DNA from: Chionis minor
Taxonomy: Eukaryota > Chordata > Aves > Charadriiformes > Chionididae
NCBI GenBank assembly: GCA_013398295.1
Contig: VZSF01006823.1
Span: forward strand, 537,130-601,129
Direction of reading: 5' to 3'
Length of the DNA stretch: 64,000 nt
Numbering within the stretch: the stretch's first letter is position 1; every line of letters begins with the position of its first letter. Shown piece after piece: positions 1 to 12,390 of the stretch. The position numbers were made by a program, and so were the translations under genes. The notes beneath the pieces were generated by a model that did no database searches, was not told the DNA's origin, and saw only the letters and a program-made list of their open reading frames with translations.

Positions 1-519
1 GACGCCAACCTCCTGTTTGGCCCTTTTAAAATCTGTGTGGCCTGAAATCGTTGTTGTTTCATGCCGCTGAGCGCGTTCCCTGCAGGTCTGGCAGGACTGC
101 TCCGAGAGATGTTCCTCAGCTTGGCAGAGGTTGGTTTCTTCGGGATCCTGTCCTCCTGGGAATTGCTTATTTTCCCAGGCTGGAAGGCTGTGAATTGGGG
201 TAATGTTTCCAAAGTGTTGTCATGTAAATGAAACCCCTTTTTCATTTCCTACCATGTCAGGGACACAAAGAAGGTGGCCAGTTGTGTTAGAGCATGCCGG
301 AACCCCTCGTACCATAAAAATGGCAAAAAAAAGAACTTCTTGTTACATGTGATAGCATGGTCCCATCAAGCTCCAGAGTCTTTGATCATTCCTTTTCCTC
401 CTCTTCAAAAGGGGGGAACTTTGTGCACAGGAAGATGCACAATCACAGGGGTTTTATAGTTGGCTGTGGATGCGTTACTGGTTGGGATCCCTAATTATTA
501 TCAATTTGCAGATTGCCTT

Positions 520-690
520 GAATGTCTTATTAAGATTCCTGGGGAATGATTGATCATAATCAAAAAATTAATCACCAATCAGCCCTGGCAATTAACATTA
601 GCAAGTCTATTTGCATATATGTGATAATTTATGCTGCTGCTGGAAGAAGGGACTTTTGCTGAATATTATTGATTAGGGGAGAAGAGCCAG
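520..690. promoter_or_regulatory. Enhancer-like AT-rich block with homeodomain and POU motifs
   Basis: Motifs are densely packed: TGATTGAT (PBX/MEIS type) at 547-554, AATTAATC near 567, ATTAAC near 591, the octamer-like ATTTGCATAT at 609-618 and TTATTGATTAG near 667. Such clusters are typical of conserved developmental enhancers. Conservation itself cannot be seen here. Confidence 0.3.
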
Positions 691-1389
691 ATGCTTCTAT
701 CATTGGGACATTAGGCTTTATTAGATAAGGCTAGTAACGTCTAAGAAACTGAAGGGCATTACTACTGTTGGCCTTAGCGTGGGCATCTTCCAGCATCTAA
801 AAGGAATTTCTTAAATGCATCCACTATTTCTTAAATATTGAAAAGTGGGATATTGTGCTTGAAAGAAACTTTGACTTTTGGCTCGTGTTTTCTGCAGATG
901 CTTTAAATATCCATCACGAGAAAAACGCTCGATGATATCAGCCTAGATTGTGAGATTTACATTATAAGAAATTACTTAATAGATAAATTATGAATAAAGA
1001 ATTTGTAGGGTTGTGATTAATTTGACTAATTGTGCTATTTAAACTGTGAAGACTTGTTTAACAAAGGCCTAAAAGTGGTTGACAATAGTTTACATTTTTC
1101 AATCAGTAGATTTTATTTAATGAATTTATATTTCTTCATATTTTTTCTTTTTGAACTGATATTTTTTATTAATGCATTTGTAAAAAGCGATTTATTATCC
1201 ATAACATCAGCACTGATTTTGTCTTCAAATTGTCTTGAAATTGTTTATAGGATAGCGCAGCTGTTTAAAATGTTATGAGTCTGATCACATTTTCTGGTAT
1301 TTATAGTCTTTTTTGCACCATAGCCTTTGGTTTTGCTTCTGCACCCTGCAGTGTCTCTCGTACCTGCTGCTGTAACTGCAGCTACATGA

Positions 1390-1560
1390 AAATGCACAAT
1401 CTCCTATCATAAATTCAGATTTGGCCCTCATTTATAGCTGCTTAAAGATTACAAACAAATTCATTTAAGCCAATAAGCGAAGTGATAACAGTTTATCCTC
1501 TTTAGCCATGGCGGCCCTATAAAAGATAGCAGAATTAAATCTATTTCCACTAACCAGAGA
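1390..1560. promoter_or_regulatory. Enhancer-like block (FOX, GATA, YY1-like motifs)
   Basis: Visible motifs are TTACAAACAAA near 1449 (FOX type), inverted GATAA/TTATC at 1484-1497, and GCCATGGCGGC at 1505-1515, which resembles a YY1 site. The block is simple-repeat-free and of moderate complexity. The function is inferred. Confidence 0.25.
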
Positions 1561-1879
1561 TGTTCAACATTTTAAGTGACGGAATTGTATTAAAAACAAA
1601 GGCAAACAAAACCGGCATGTCTCTAGTTTCTGAGTTAAAAAGGTGGGAGAATTCAAAAGATGTTTTCATTTAAAAAATTTGCATTTTTTTGATCAGTTTT
1701 AATTTTCAGTTGCAACTTTATTGCAAGCTAGAAATCTTTGTAGTTTGTATAGGGTTTCAAAAGAACCTCTTGTATTGAATGTCTAAAACTCTGTGCTGAT
1801 TTCAAAACTAAGAAGTGCTCTCTTTAAAATACATGAGTAAAGCATGGAAAACTGTTCTTAACGTAGCTGGATTGGTTTA

Positions 1880-2320
1880 CTCTGATGTCAGCTGTGGGCT
1901 TATCTCAGTCTTTCTTGTACAAAGACTTTTTTTATTTATCTGTCTGTATACACTGATCTGCTTTGCAAGCTTTCAGCGCCTGCGGCCTTAATGTCATTAA
2001 TATATTTCTCTGGGTCTTTTGACTTCATTTTCCTCCCATTAATGAATTCTGTAGTTGATCTGAAATGGGAGCAGAATCAGACCCCAGCTCCGATATAACA
2101 ATCGGACTCCAATTCCAGCACAGTAATGGTGTTAAAGAAGACTGAAACGTTATTCTTTTTTCTTTCGGTGAGCACGAAGTGGTCTGAAAAGAGACTATCG
2201 CCAAATCCCAGCTATGCCCTGTTTGAGATCTCGGATTAACCAGTTATAACACCTGGGTCTCACTGAAGTTAGCTGGTAACCATGAGATCTTGTCACTGCA
2301 AAGTTCAGGGGTTAATTGAA
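1880..2320. promoter_or_regulatory. Enhancer-like block upstream of a CpG-rich patch
   Basis: This complex, repeat-free sequence has TAAT cores (ATGTCATTAATATATT near 1991, CCATTAATGAATTC near 2037), 'gatataacaatcggactcca' and 'ggttaattgaaatcagag' (2310). It leads directly into the CpG-rich patch at 2401. It resembles a conserved non-coding element by texture only. Confidence 0.22.
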
Positions 2321-2400
2321 ATCAGAGAGGCATAACCCATTCAATTGTCCCCTTAATTACACCCCACTCCCATCTCCCTCCTCCACCCTCCCATAAACAT

Positions 2401-2552
2401 CGGCCCCGCCGACCGACCGAGGGAGAAAACCGGGCTGTCCTGCTGTCATTCCGCATCATGGCTGGGAGATGTTTAACGGCCGAGTCACTGAAGCCGATGA
2501 AAAACGCCGGCAATAGGGGACAGGGGTATGTGCCTGCGAGGGGGGAGTCGGT
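2401..2552. other. CpG-rich islet
   Basis: About 14 CpG dinucleotides occur in roughly 150 bp, including the CCGACCGACCGA run at 2409-2420 and 'aacgccgg', inside AT-rich surroundings. It is shorter than usual CpG-island thresholds. It could be an orphan unmethylated element or a regulatory core. Confidence 0.5.
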
Positions 2553-2991
2553 GACACCCCCATACATCATCCCCCAGCCATAATGTTACCAGGTTTCGCT
2601 GAAAGCTGGTGATGCTTCGAGATTTATGGCAGGTGTGGCTTTGCTGAGTGCGTGGCTTTGATGGGGAAAACTGGGGAGGCATTGATTGGGATCCTGCAAG
2701 GCTGGGGGGGATTTCTGGTGGCGGTTTACAAGGATGGCCGTATTGCGTTGAACAAGAAATATATCATTGTTAAAACATATAAATTTCCCTCCTTCTTGCA
2801 CCAAACTGATATGAGCGATGGAGTTTTGCTAGTAACTATTAATTATCTGTTGTTTATTGTGATGGTAACTTTCTCCAGGGTTTCTGCAGTCAGGAGTTAC
2901 ACATTCTTTACCTTAGAGTAACATTAAAATCTGAATTCTGTAAACCTTGGGGAAAAAAAAGAATATATCCATTGCCTGCAGTGGGAGATGG

Positions 2992-3026
2992 CTTGGGTAA
3001 GGACAAAACTTAACTTGGGTAAGGAC
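2992..3026 (+). repeat. Short direct duplication at the CR1 5' junction
   Basis: The 13-mer CTTGGGTAAGGAC occurs at 2992-3004 and again at 3014-3026, a 22-bp period, just where recognisable CR1 sequence begins. CR1 insertions usually lack clean target-site duplications, so this is more likely a local tandem duplication or filler from the integration event than a true target-site duplication. Confidence 0.7.
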
Positions 3027-3329
3027 TGACTCGGGGTCAGTCTCTTCTCCCAAGTAACAAGCAACAGGACAAGAGGAAATGGCCTCAAGTTGTGCCAGGG
3101 GAGGTTTAGGTTGGATATTAGGAAAAACTTCTTTACTGAAAGGGTTATCAAGCGTTGGAACAGGCTGCCCAGGGATGTGGTGGAATCGCCATCCCTGGAG
3201 GTATTTAAAAGCCGGGTGGACGTGGTGCTGAGGGACATGGGTTAGGGGTGGTTTTGGCAGTGTAGGTTATGGTTGGACTCAATGATCTTGAAGGTCTCTT
3301 CCAACCCAAGTGATTCTATGATTCTATGA
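3020..3329 (+). repeat. CR1 LINE, 5'-truncated 3' end
   Basis: This is the 3' tail of a chicken-repeat-1 non-LTR retrotransposon in sense orientation. Visible landmarks in order are the 'tctcttctcccaagtaacaa' block (from 3040), the 'ggcctcaagttgtgccaggg' block, 'ggttggatattaggaaaaac', 'ggaacaggctgcccaggga', 'catccctggaggtatttaaa' and 'gatcttgaaggtctcttcca'. It ends with two copies of ATTCTATG at 3313-3328. CR1 elements lack poly-A tails and end in this 8-bp repeat, and most genomic copies are 5'-truncated as here. No reverse-transcriptase coding sequence is retained. Of the three copies seen in the window it is closest to consensus, so probably the youngest. The consensus comparison is from memory. 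Confidence 0.95.
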
Positions 3330-4352
3330 AAAAGAAGCCTTCCCACTTGGGGTAGTTTTGAGCTTAAGGATGGAAATAACTTTGAGACATATTACTTAGA
3401 GCTAGATGGACTACAGGTGTCTCAAAAACTGGGATACTCAGTTAACGAATCTAAAAATGTCACCTCGTGTATTTGTCCAAATTTACCTGGTCTAAAACCT
3501 AATTTTAATGATTATTAAGCATAGGCCTGCAAAACCCCTTCCTCCCTTCGCAGCCTCCTCTTCCAACAAAAGCCTGGCTCTCCCGTGCATTCCAGTCACC
3601 CTGGAGAGGAGACCCTGGTCCTTGACCAGTTTTTGCCATGGTGTATCTGTGTGATTGTCAGTGCTGTGTCCCTTGGGAAGTGCAGTCTGGAGTCAGGACC
3701 CCGCTGGCATGTGCTGTACAAACCCAAGACAAAACCACCCCTTGTCTTGAAGCTTTATTCCCTGATTTTGATCTCTGTTGTCTTTAATCGAGGTTCAAGT
3801 CACTGTTCTTAATACCATGTCCGCCTGCGGGTAAAGAGTGTTACAACCTGAAATGAGGTCCTTGTTCCAATCACAAGAAAGTATATAAATCACCCAAATG
3901 ATTCTTATGAATAATTCTCCAATATCTTGTTACTCATCCCCCACAAATAACAATGTAACAGCGCTAGTAGAAATTTTTCCCTAATGTGTAAATGTGTTAA
4001 AATGAAACATCTTGGTATCTTCTCTTAAAAAGGCAAAAGCAAAGCTTAAACTGTTGAAAACTTGTTAATGAGAACTGAAAACTTTTTTGAATTTCACAGC
4101 TCTTGTTAGTTTTCAAAACAAAGAAAGAACTCCTAAAAAATTCACTTGTTTTTATAGCCAGCAGCAGCGGTTTTGTTTCTTTGTGTAACTAAAAAAATGA
4201 TCAAAGTTACTTGGTCCTACTTTATTCTAACTCAGAATTACCATTTTGAAATGCAACTTCAGTTTTGTCAAGCAGCTAAAAATGATTGTTTCTATTCTGT
4301 ATACACTTAGAGCTAATACTTCATAAAAGTTGCTCCTCTGATGGGGTGACAA

Positions 4353-4375
4353 CATATATATATATACACACACAC
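4353..4375. repeat. Compound (TA)n(CA)n microsatellite
   Basis: An alternating AT run passes directly into (CA)n. Confidence 0.9.
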
Positions 4376-7300
4376 TATACGCAGCCATGAAAGGTGTTTT
4401 CTCTGTAATTTATGTGCCTGAGCCCTATACTAAGCCCATACACTACTGAGGAAAAGAAGCTAAATCAATCAAGAGTGATTTCCAGTGAACAGCCATATCA
4501 CATCTACCACCCATTTGCTCTTGGCTGGCTGAGAAATGAAGCAATTTAAACCTATTGGGTCATGCTGAAATGGGGGCCGAAGCCTTATCAATGTGCTGCA
4601 CACAACTGAGCCTCATTTCATCTTCATTTCCCGAGGTCCATGGGCTGCAGCAGTTCCCTGGAGTCCAGCAGTGTCTCTGGCATTGCCCGCTGGCTTCCTG
4701 GCTGCTCAGCCAGGGGTAGGGAAAACAACTTTTTTGGTGGTAGGAATGGGGAGGCTCTAGATTTGAACTTTCTTGATCTGCAGAAAAATATGGAGGAAAA
4801 CACAATTAGTCTTTAGTTAAAATGTGGATATGAAGATAAGCTTGAGAAATCCAAGTTTTCTGTGGAATATGAGATGGGAAAATAAATGTTTTCCGTTCAC
4901 TTGCTTAATGTTTCATACAATCTTGGAAATGTTCCACTGCCTGACCCTCATGTTTTCAGATTATTTCCACATCTGTCTCAAAGCCGTACCCTGCTCAAAT
5001 GGAGCAAGCAGCTAGTTTTTTAGTTAAAATAATAATAATAAAGTGTAAGAGCACCCCGAGCGTGCTGAACAGCCCCAGAGCTCGCTCTCCGTGCAGAAGA
5101 GAGCACCTGGAAAGGCTCAGGCAGTGGCCCAGGCTCGCAGGCAGAAGTAACACATGGCATGTGTTAGCCGTTGGGTTTTCCTGTTTCTTCTTGCTTCATA
5201 TTAAACATGAAATGCCATGTGAACCTTTTAATGGTTGCTTGGAAATTGGATGTCTGTCACCCCGGAGGGACATACTGGTATTCTGCACCTGATTGCATTT
5301 CCCCCTTCTCCCCCACTGGACGAGTCAAAGGTTATGGTGCAGAGGAGGAGGAGTTTGTCGACAGCAGGTTCTCCTCAAGCTGAGAGGAGGCCTTTTCCCT
5401 TTAATGGCACGGGTAGGTTATGCGTAGATGTAAATCGTTGTTTCGGTTTGAGTATGTGAATTTAGGAATCTGATCCAAAGTAAACTGACACAAACAAGAA
5501 AATTGAGCCTGACCCCAAAATATGTTGTTCTTGTCCTAAACATTGGCCAAGAGGAGTAAAGCAAAACAAACAGAAATGATGAGGCAGTGCAGACCTAGGC
5601 ACAAATTTCTATCTGCGTCTCTTTTGTTTTCTACACCTGATAAGGAAAGAAAAAAAGGGCTTTTCTGAACTGTAACACTTCTAAATACCTTTTTGAAAAC
5701 TTCAGAAATTGAAATATTTTCAGTGTGTCTTGCAGTTTTGTTCTCTTCAGTGTGACTGTACTGCAGTGCCATACCCCGCCAGGCTGCGACGCACAGCAGT
5801 GACTTGCCCGAATGATCTGCAGTGGAGCCAGCTCACGGGTGCAAGAGTCCACGAAGTGCTTCTCCACCCTATTTTGGTCCAAATTCCTGAGCCAGTATCT
5901 CCATAACACGTTTTGCTCTTCGTGCACACAAGCTGTCCAAAGGTGAGTCCACCTTAGGAGTCCGTGCTCAGCATTTCAATGCCTGCAGTCGTATTTACAT
6001 AGAAGGAGTACAGAAGGAGTGGGTAGGAGACGAAGTGCCAACATCTACTATTGAATCTAAGCTGCTAAAGTATGACTCTGCAAGTTATTTCGGTAAATCT
6101 GCTCTCTTAAATTTAGTTAGGGAGACAAAAATCTGTCCTTGGATCTGTGTGATGCTGCGTGAAACAATGATGAGCGGTTAACGGCCGAATTTCCAATTCC
6201 AAGTATTTAGAAATCATGAGTCAGGTTTTCCAAATCTCAGAAATAATGAAATAGGTTTTAAAAAAGATTATTTCAGGATATATCTTGCTTCTGTTTCCTC
6301 AACTTTTTGGGTGCGTTTGGTTTACTTGTGAAGTATTTCAACAGAAATACATGGTTTCTAAACTTACTTTTAAAAATGACACTCATCTTCTGACATCCCT
6401 GTCTTCTAGATCTGGGCTTTAACAGCAAGACCAAACATTCCTGGTAAATTTATATGTGCTAATAAATGCAAACTCCTTGCCAAATTCATATCCCCCACAA
6501 TATGCAAGGAGCATCAGAAGTGAAAAGTAAATTAAATCTGTGACTGTTTCCTAGTTCTGTACTAGAGGATGCACACATTTAAAGCGAATGTAGATTATAG
6601 CCAAATTCTGTTCCACGGGTTTCATTCAAGGTAACTTTGCTGCTGTCAGCTAGCCAGTAACGTCTACTCTAGCCATCAAACATGATCAGTAAAAATTCGA
6701 GAGAGGTAAGAAACAAGTACTGTAATAATCTTCTTTGATTTGTCTTCTGCATTTCTATAGGGTTTACCTTACTTTTTCCCCCGTCTTTCTTACTTTTAAG
6801 TTTTCATAGTTTATTTTTAATACTGTTTCTTTGAATGGTGACAGCTGAAACTTTAAAAAATGAAAGCTGCGATTCATAACAATCACCTAATGGCTGAGGC
6901 CAAGGCTGCAATGAAAGCATCAGTCATCTTGAGACCTGTGATATATTCACTAGAATTAATAAAATCCCTAGAATTGGCAAGGAAGGAGAGGTTGCCTTGT
7001 AATCAAGTCACTCAGGCTGTATGTGATTTGATTGTAAGCCTGTTGGGTTCCCAAGGTCTTTAAAGACTGGCACCCAATTCTTACAGACTTTTTTCCTTTT
7101 AAAATGTACTCTTTATAATACATTGGTGTGGTCGGTTGCACACAGACAGCCCCAACCCAGCTCAAGCCTGGCGTTATTAATACATGGACACAGTCTTGGA
7201 GCTGGTTCTCATTTGGCCAGAGGGTTTCCCCATCATTGCACTGTCCGGCACCCTGTGACATTTGTGTCCTGCTCTCCAGCATGTACAAGCAGACAGGGTT

Positions 7301-8068
7301 CAGTCCTCAGGGCAGGCACATGCTCTATCTCTGTTGATAGCAAAAAGAAGCTTCACTTGACTTCAGCTGTAGGTATACAACTTTCCAGATACTGAAGACT
7401 TAGCTGCTTTTTGGGTGTATGAGCTTCATGGAGTTTGCTGGCGATCGCAGCAGTTTGCCTGCTCCAAGGATCCATGCCAGTGTTTTTAGGAAGGCTTTTT
7501 AAGAAATGTGTATTCCGGTTGTTACCCATAATTGAGATAATGTTGCAAAAATCTGTGTAGCTTATTGACCTGACAGAGCGTAAACAGCTTTTTGGAAGCC
7601 ACCCAATATGAAATATTCCAGCTCTTGTATTGTTCTTGTACACAAAATGCATGGAGAAAATAGGCAATAAAATACCAGATGGATTTCCTTTGAAACATGA
7701 TTACTGTCCAGGTGCAGACCCCACTTTTCATAGTCAACGATTTCCATCATTTTAATAGGATTCTTTTAAGTTATAGTATCAGCATCTCCTGACCTGAACT
7801 GTCGGCCAGCACACCGCACGTATGGTACTGGTGGAAAAAGAAAGGGGTTCACCTCTCAGTCCTCTTTGGCCACTGACTTTTCCTCCTGAGCATGGTAATT
7901 AAAATGGCAATCGGTGCTCACTCGGGCAGTGACTTTCTGCGGGGAACACGCCTGGCCCAAGGGAGCTGTACTGAAACTCATTTGGTCGTTGCAGAGAGCC
8001 AAGCAAGAACGTTTCCTTTGGGGTTTTTTTTTCCCCTCCTCTTTTCCTTGCGAGGGAGCGGAGCAATA

Positions 8069-8089
8069 AAATAATAATAATAATAAAAA
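8069..8089. repeat. (AAT)n microsatellite
   Basis: AATAATAATAATAA-type repeat following 'gcaataaaat'. Confidence 0.85.
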
Positions 8090-8769
8090 GGCATAACCAG
8101 CCTCCCCTCCCATTCTGACATGTTGAGTGCCAAAACTCAGATCAGGTCTTGAAGGCGAAGTGAGAACGCAATGAAAACAGGGGCTTTATTATAAAGGCAG
8201 GGTTGTGAACTTTTTAACTCTCGCGGTGCTCCCGGATGTGCCTCTTCACACTGTACACAGCTGCTGAAGGCTTCCAGGGACTGTGGGTGGTGGGTGAGGA
8301 AAGGGGAAGAGGTGGTTTAGCTATGCACAATATTTCCCATAAGAAATAAAGCAATAGAGTCTCACCTCACTGCCTGTTTTTCCACATATATTGAGACGGG
8401 AATGTATTTATATAACCCTATTAAAAGGGAACACTCGGTAGCAAACTCAGTCTTTAAATAGCTACTGTTCTGCATACTCCCGTCTCCAAACTCCTCAATT
8501 TCAACTCACACCCACTTACATTCTTTTGACATATTCCTCAGGTTTTTTGTGACTTTGGGGTCAAATCCAAAACTTATTGAAAGCGGTGGAAAGACACTCA
8601 GTGAATTGAGTGGAATTTGGATAATACTCTTAGAGCTCAGATACCATGGTGATAAATGCAATAAATTACATAGACAAAAGTTGCCCATTTTGGGCTAGCT
8701 CTACTTCTACAGAAACAAATTAAATGGTTGCTGTTGACTGCCACAGGAATCAGTTCTTCCCTTTCCCTG

Positions 8770-8935
8770 GTGGCATTTAAGCAGCTCTCAAAACATTTTA
8801 CAAATCAAGGGAATATCTTTCTCTCCCATTTACAGATGAATAAACTGAGGCACGGAGCCATGATTAAAGCTGCGAGTCAGGCAGTGTGAAAGAGCTCGAA
8901 TTAGACTCAGATACCAGTCCCTGGACCACCCAGTG
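8770..8935 (-). repeat. Ancient MIR-like CORE-SINE relic (antisense)
   Basis: The core 'cccatttacagatgaataaa' followed by 'ctgaggcacggagcc' (8826-8860) matches the reverse complement of the MIR motif, usually 'attttacagatgaggaaact' then 'gaggcacagag'. The 'gctgcgagtcaggcagtgtg' and 'gaattagactcagataccag' stretches downstream correspond to the MIR 'gctagtaagtggcagagc' and 'gattcgaacccaggcag' blocks. MIR-type SINEs predate the mammal-sauropsid split and survive in birds as short diverged copies. The call rests on remembered consensus sequence. Confidence 0.65.
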
Positions 8936-9224
8936 GAAAAATAGAGTCTATTGGCTGCTAGCAGTCTCGTAGACGTTCCTGGTGCTACCAGGTCCTACTG
9001 ATGCCAAATGAGTGGAGGGCAACCAACATCCTACCGTAAGACGTTGAGCGTTAATAAGCTGAGCAGCAGTTTGTTTTTACCACCAAGATGCATTATTTCA
9101 TCCTTCCTCCCCCTCCCCCTTGTGTTCATATTTTCCTTTTGACTCCTGTTATTTTGGTTCCATTTAGCAAATACTTTTCTGGGTTTTTTTCCCCTGTGTC
9201 CCTCCAGCCACCTTAGTTTGCCTT

Positions 9225-9241
9225 CCCCCCCCCCCCCCCCC
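9225..9241. repeat. Poly-C tract, C17
   Basis: Seventeen consecutive C residues in a pyrimidine-rich stretch. The opposite strand is G17, prone to slippage and sequencing dropout. Confidence 0.95.
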
Positions 9242-9728
9242 ACCTTCTTTCCCTTAAAAACTTTTTTCCTCATTCAGAGCACTAAGTGGATTTACGACCC
9301 ATTTAGGCAGCTTACAGTGGCATTGCTTTTACAGTTCAGAGGCAGAAGGGCCATAAAAAGATTTACAGTTACAGCAAGAGTCGGTTGCATGGAAGTTCGA
9401 GATCCAAATTAGACAAAGGGAGCGGGGCTGTGTGAGTGGCCAGTAAAAGAAGCTTGGAAACAAAAACAAATGAAACTGCTGTTAGATGAGGAGGTTGGGG
9501 TGGGGGCAGAGAAAGAGGAGGAAAAGTTGCCTGTTAACTTCACATTACTATTGCAACAGCTCTGTTAATTCTGTTATATAAAGCCCTTTTTCCTCCTTTT
9601 TTTCCTCTCTCGATGTTGTTGTTGGACAGATTTCCTTTGCAAACACAAATCTCAAACTAGAGAGCAGCAACTTCACACAGTAGTTGAGATTCCAAGGCAG
9701 ATATTCCCAGGATGTTGGCAGCTGCTTT

Positions 9729-9745
9729 TGCTGCTGCTGCTGCTG
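9729..9745. repeat. Short (TGC)n microsatellite
   Basis: About 5-6 units of CTG/TGC, no coding context. Confidence 0.85.
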
Positions 9746-11447
9746 GGACCCCAGGATACAAACTCCAGAGAAGAAAACGAAGTGGCTGAAGGAATGGGAC
9801 CGGTCAGAGCAGAGGACTTCAGTTGCATTGCATGAGGATAAGCTGGCTTTTAAAAGAAGCTAGAGACTGGGAAATAGATTTTAGCCTCTCCCCCACTAGA
9901 TTTTTCCTGCTGACTTGAAAAGAAACAAGACCAGGCTTGACCAAATCCATGACAAGCTGAGGCAAAAGGGAGATTTGCCATTGCCATTAAAGGAACGTGT
10001 CTGGGCACATAGAGAGACGATAGGTGGGGTCTGCAGAGGGTCGGGGGCCGCACTCCTGTGAGCCTCGGACCACGTGCCGTGCTGTCGGAGCTGCGGGCAG
10101 AAACCGCTTGGGAAAGCAGCGTGTCCCTTGGGGAAAGCAGCCTGAACGGGAGCCACCTCCCTTTGAATCCACAGGTGTGTCCCACTGGATGGGTGCTGCT
10201 CTGCTGGTGGGCTGCCTTGGTTTAGATGCAGGGCAACGACAGTCTAGGTGCCATGCGGTCTGCACGGCGGCACTGCACCTGGGCTAATGGGCCTTTCTGA
10301 GGGTTTTGAGCTTAGTGGTTCGGGAATGACGCCGTGAAAATGCAGCAGTAGAGCTCAAAACTGGTTGGAGTGCAGGTGGAGCAAGCACAAGATGGTCTGT
10401 GCTTACCCACGGAGTGATGTTCTGTTGGCGTGAGCATGAGAATGGCTCCAACAAGTCTATGCTTGACTCCACTTTGTTGGGCTTTTACTGTACCTATGTA
10501 AGTATATAGCGTGGAAGCAATTGTAAATAAGCTGTATACATAAGGAAGCCAATCCTTCCCAGTTTTGCTCTAGATGCCTTTTTTTTTTTTTAAGACAGTT
10601 GAAAAGCACACTAGTATTTTGTTTCCCTTCTCGTAGACATTGTATTTATTCTGCTGCTCCCATTTCTAACCAACTTCCTCTTCAAAATAACGCCTTTAGT
10701 TTCACATAGATACGGCACTCTTCATTTCCTGAAGTCTGTCACACAGCAATGCTGTCCGACTGCCTTCTGGGCACCACGCAATCGATGCCTGCATTTCAGA
10801 AGTTTGTGTTTGTTAGTTGCTTTATTCCTAATTTCTGTTGGCTTTCATTAAATTCTTCCGGGTAACAGCAGCACAGGAGATTTTATTTTCTAATTTCTTG
10901 TGTATTTTTTTGTGAGCTTCACGGGTGAAGTTGGTGAAGTTCTTGACATTGCCGGGTCCCTTAGACCCCGTTTCCTTGGTGTCTTGGCTAGCTTTTTACT
11001 CACTATGTGCTCACAGCTCTCCAGTGAAATTAGTGTTACTTGTGGTGCAGAGGACACTGGGATCCTCTGGATAAAAAAAAAACCCTCCACAAAGACAAAT
11101 GTTTAATCCTTGTTCTTTGCTCCCACACGTTCTCACATGGATGTTAACGCTCTGGTTTCAGGTTATCTATAAGAGGAAAAAAGCCATCACAACACATTCC
11201 CTTACATCCCTTTTAGATCTAGTTCTTCCTCCTTCAGAAGAAAGGTCTCCTAAGAAGAAGAGTGGTAATGTTTAAGAAAGGTTTGGCTGGTGTTTTGCTT
11301 TCTAGGGGAAGAAGCAGCCACCTTCAGAGAGAGAGCCTTCAGTCTAAACCAGAGACAAAATACCGCTCAGGCCCCTGTTAAAAGGTAAAAGCTAATTGAG
11401 AGTAGCCAGATGGACGCCTTTTACCCCTTTTCCCCCCTCTTCCCTAT

Positions 11448-11582
11448 GGCGATCCATATGTGCTGCCAGCCCTGTGCGAGGCTTGGCAGCACGTGGAGCG
11501 CGTGGTGCCGTGTTGGCTCCATGCGCGTTTGCGGTGCTGGGCTCTGCAATATTCGCCGTCCTGCCAGCTGGCTCCCGTGCTA
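11448..11582. other. CpG-rich islet
   Basis: About 12 CpGs occur in 135 bp (gagcgcgtggtgccgtg, catgcgcgtttgcggtg, attcgccgtcc) against a CpG-poor background. No transcript start or TATA-like context is evident. Confidence 0.45.
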
Positions 11583-12390
11583 ATGGATGTTTCGTGTGGT
11601 GCTGTAGAAACCTCAAGCGACCAGTCATTCCGGACGCTGATGATGGATTTCTGTGGCTCCCACTGGAGATGTTCAACAGGACACTGAACTGTCACTAGTT
11701 CTGCTCTGTCAGGGCTGTTCCTCTCTCCTGCTTTTCGCGTCCCGCCCCCCCGCCCAGCGCTCGCTCTCGCTTCTAGCTCATTCCCCTTTTTCTTGTTCAA
11801 TGAAAAGGGCCTTGAACTTCTGGGAGAGAGTTGACATATGAGAGGAAGCACTGAAAAGGAGAAAGGACTGTACTCTATGAGTGATGGTTAAAATGCATTC
11901 TTGAAGTACTATTTTTTTTAAAGTTGAATATAGTCGTATGGACAATACAGCAGTTTCCATGAAAAATTCTTACACTAGTAAAAGGCTCCGCATCTTTTTT
12001 AGCGGCGGAAAAAGATTGCAAATGAATTACAGTCTTTTTGCAGACTTATCAGGTCTGTATTTCTGCTTGATTTTTCTCTCTCATTTCCTCCTTTTGTTCT
12101 TTTCCTTTTTCTTCCATACTTATACAATAAATAAGTAGCCAAACAGTAACTTTCAGGCTTTATTATGATCTAATTAATTTTTAAAACCAAATCAATGTTT
12201 TCAATTTTAATCAAGTTGGCAAAAACATGAAAAACGTTTTGGAAATCTTACCAAAAAATGTCTACTATTGTTGAGTTTCTTTATAGAAAGGAGTGTGTGT
12301 TTTCCAGGGTGGGGGAAGCAACCTTCTGTCTCTCTGAAGAAAATAGAAAGGATTTTAAAAGCTGAATTTTAATGGCCATTGATGTCACAG

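Larger units (their letters stand above)
1..2991. other. Non-coding stretch, regulatory-looking
   Basis: No gene or RNA is recognised. The only open frames are short and unconserved-looking. The notable content is the enhancer-like blocks and the CpG-rich patch listed separately. Confidence 0.7.
3330..8769. other. Non-coding stretch, no gene recognised
   Basis: Ordinary AT-leaning sequence with one small microsatellite. Open frames reach about 106 codons on either strand and overlap each other, as chance frames do. Nothing else is supported. Confidence 0.7.
8936..12390. other. Non-coding stretch, no gene recognised
   Basis: Contains C17, a short TGC repeat, a GC-richer patch (about 10020-10280) with CTTGGGAAAGCAGC at 10107-10120 nearly repeated about 20 bp on, and the CpG islet at 11448. 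Frames up to 135 codons overlap on both strands and have no recognisable domain. Confidence 0.65.

Noticed and set aside
2924..3238. 104-codon - strand frame.
   Set aside because: It is the antisense of the CR1 element, not a gene.
5709..5940. Possible exon ending in CCAAAG|GTGAGT at 5940.
   Set aside because: The open frame stops before the donor, and several weak AGs compete upstream with no clear acceptor.
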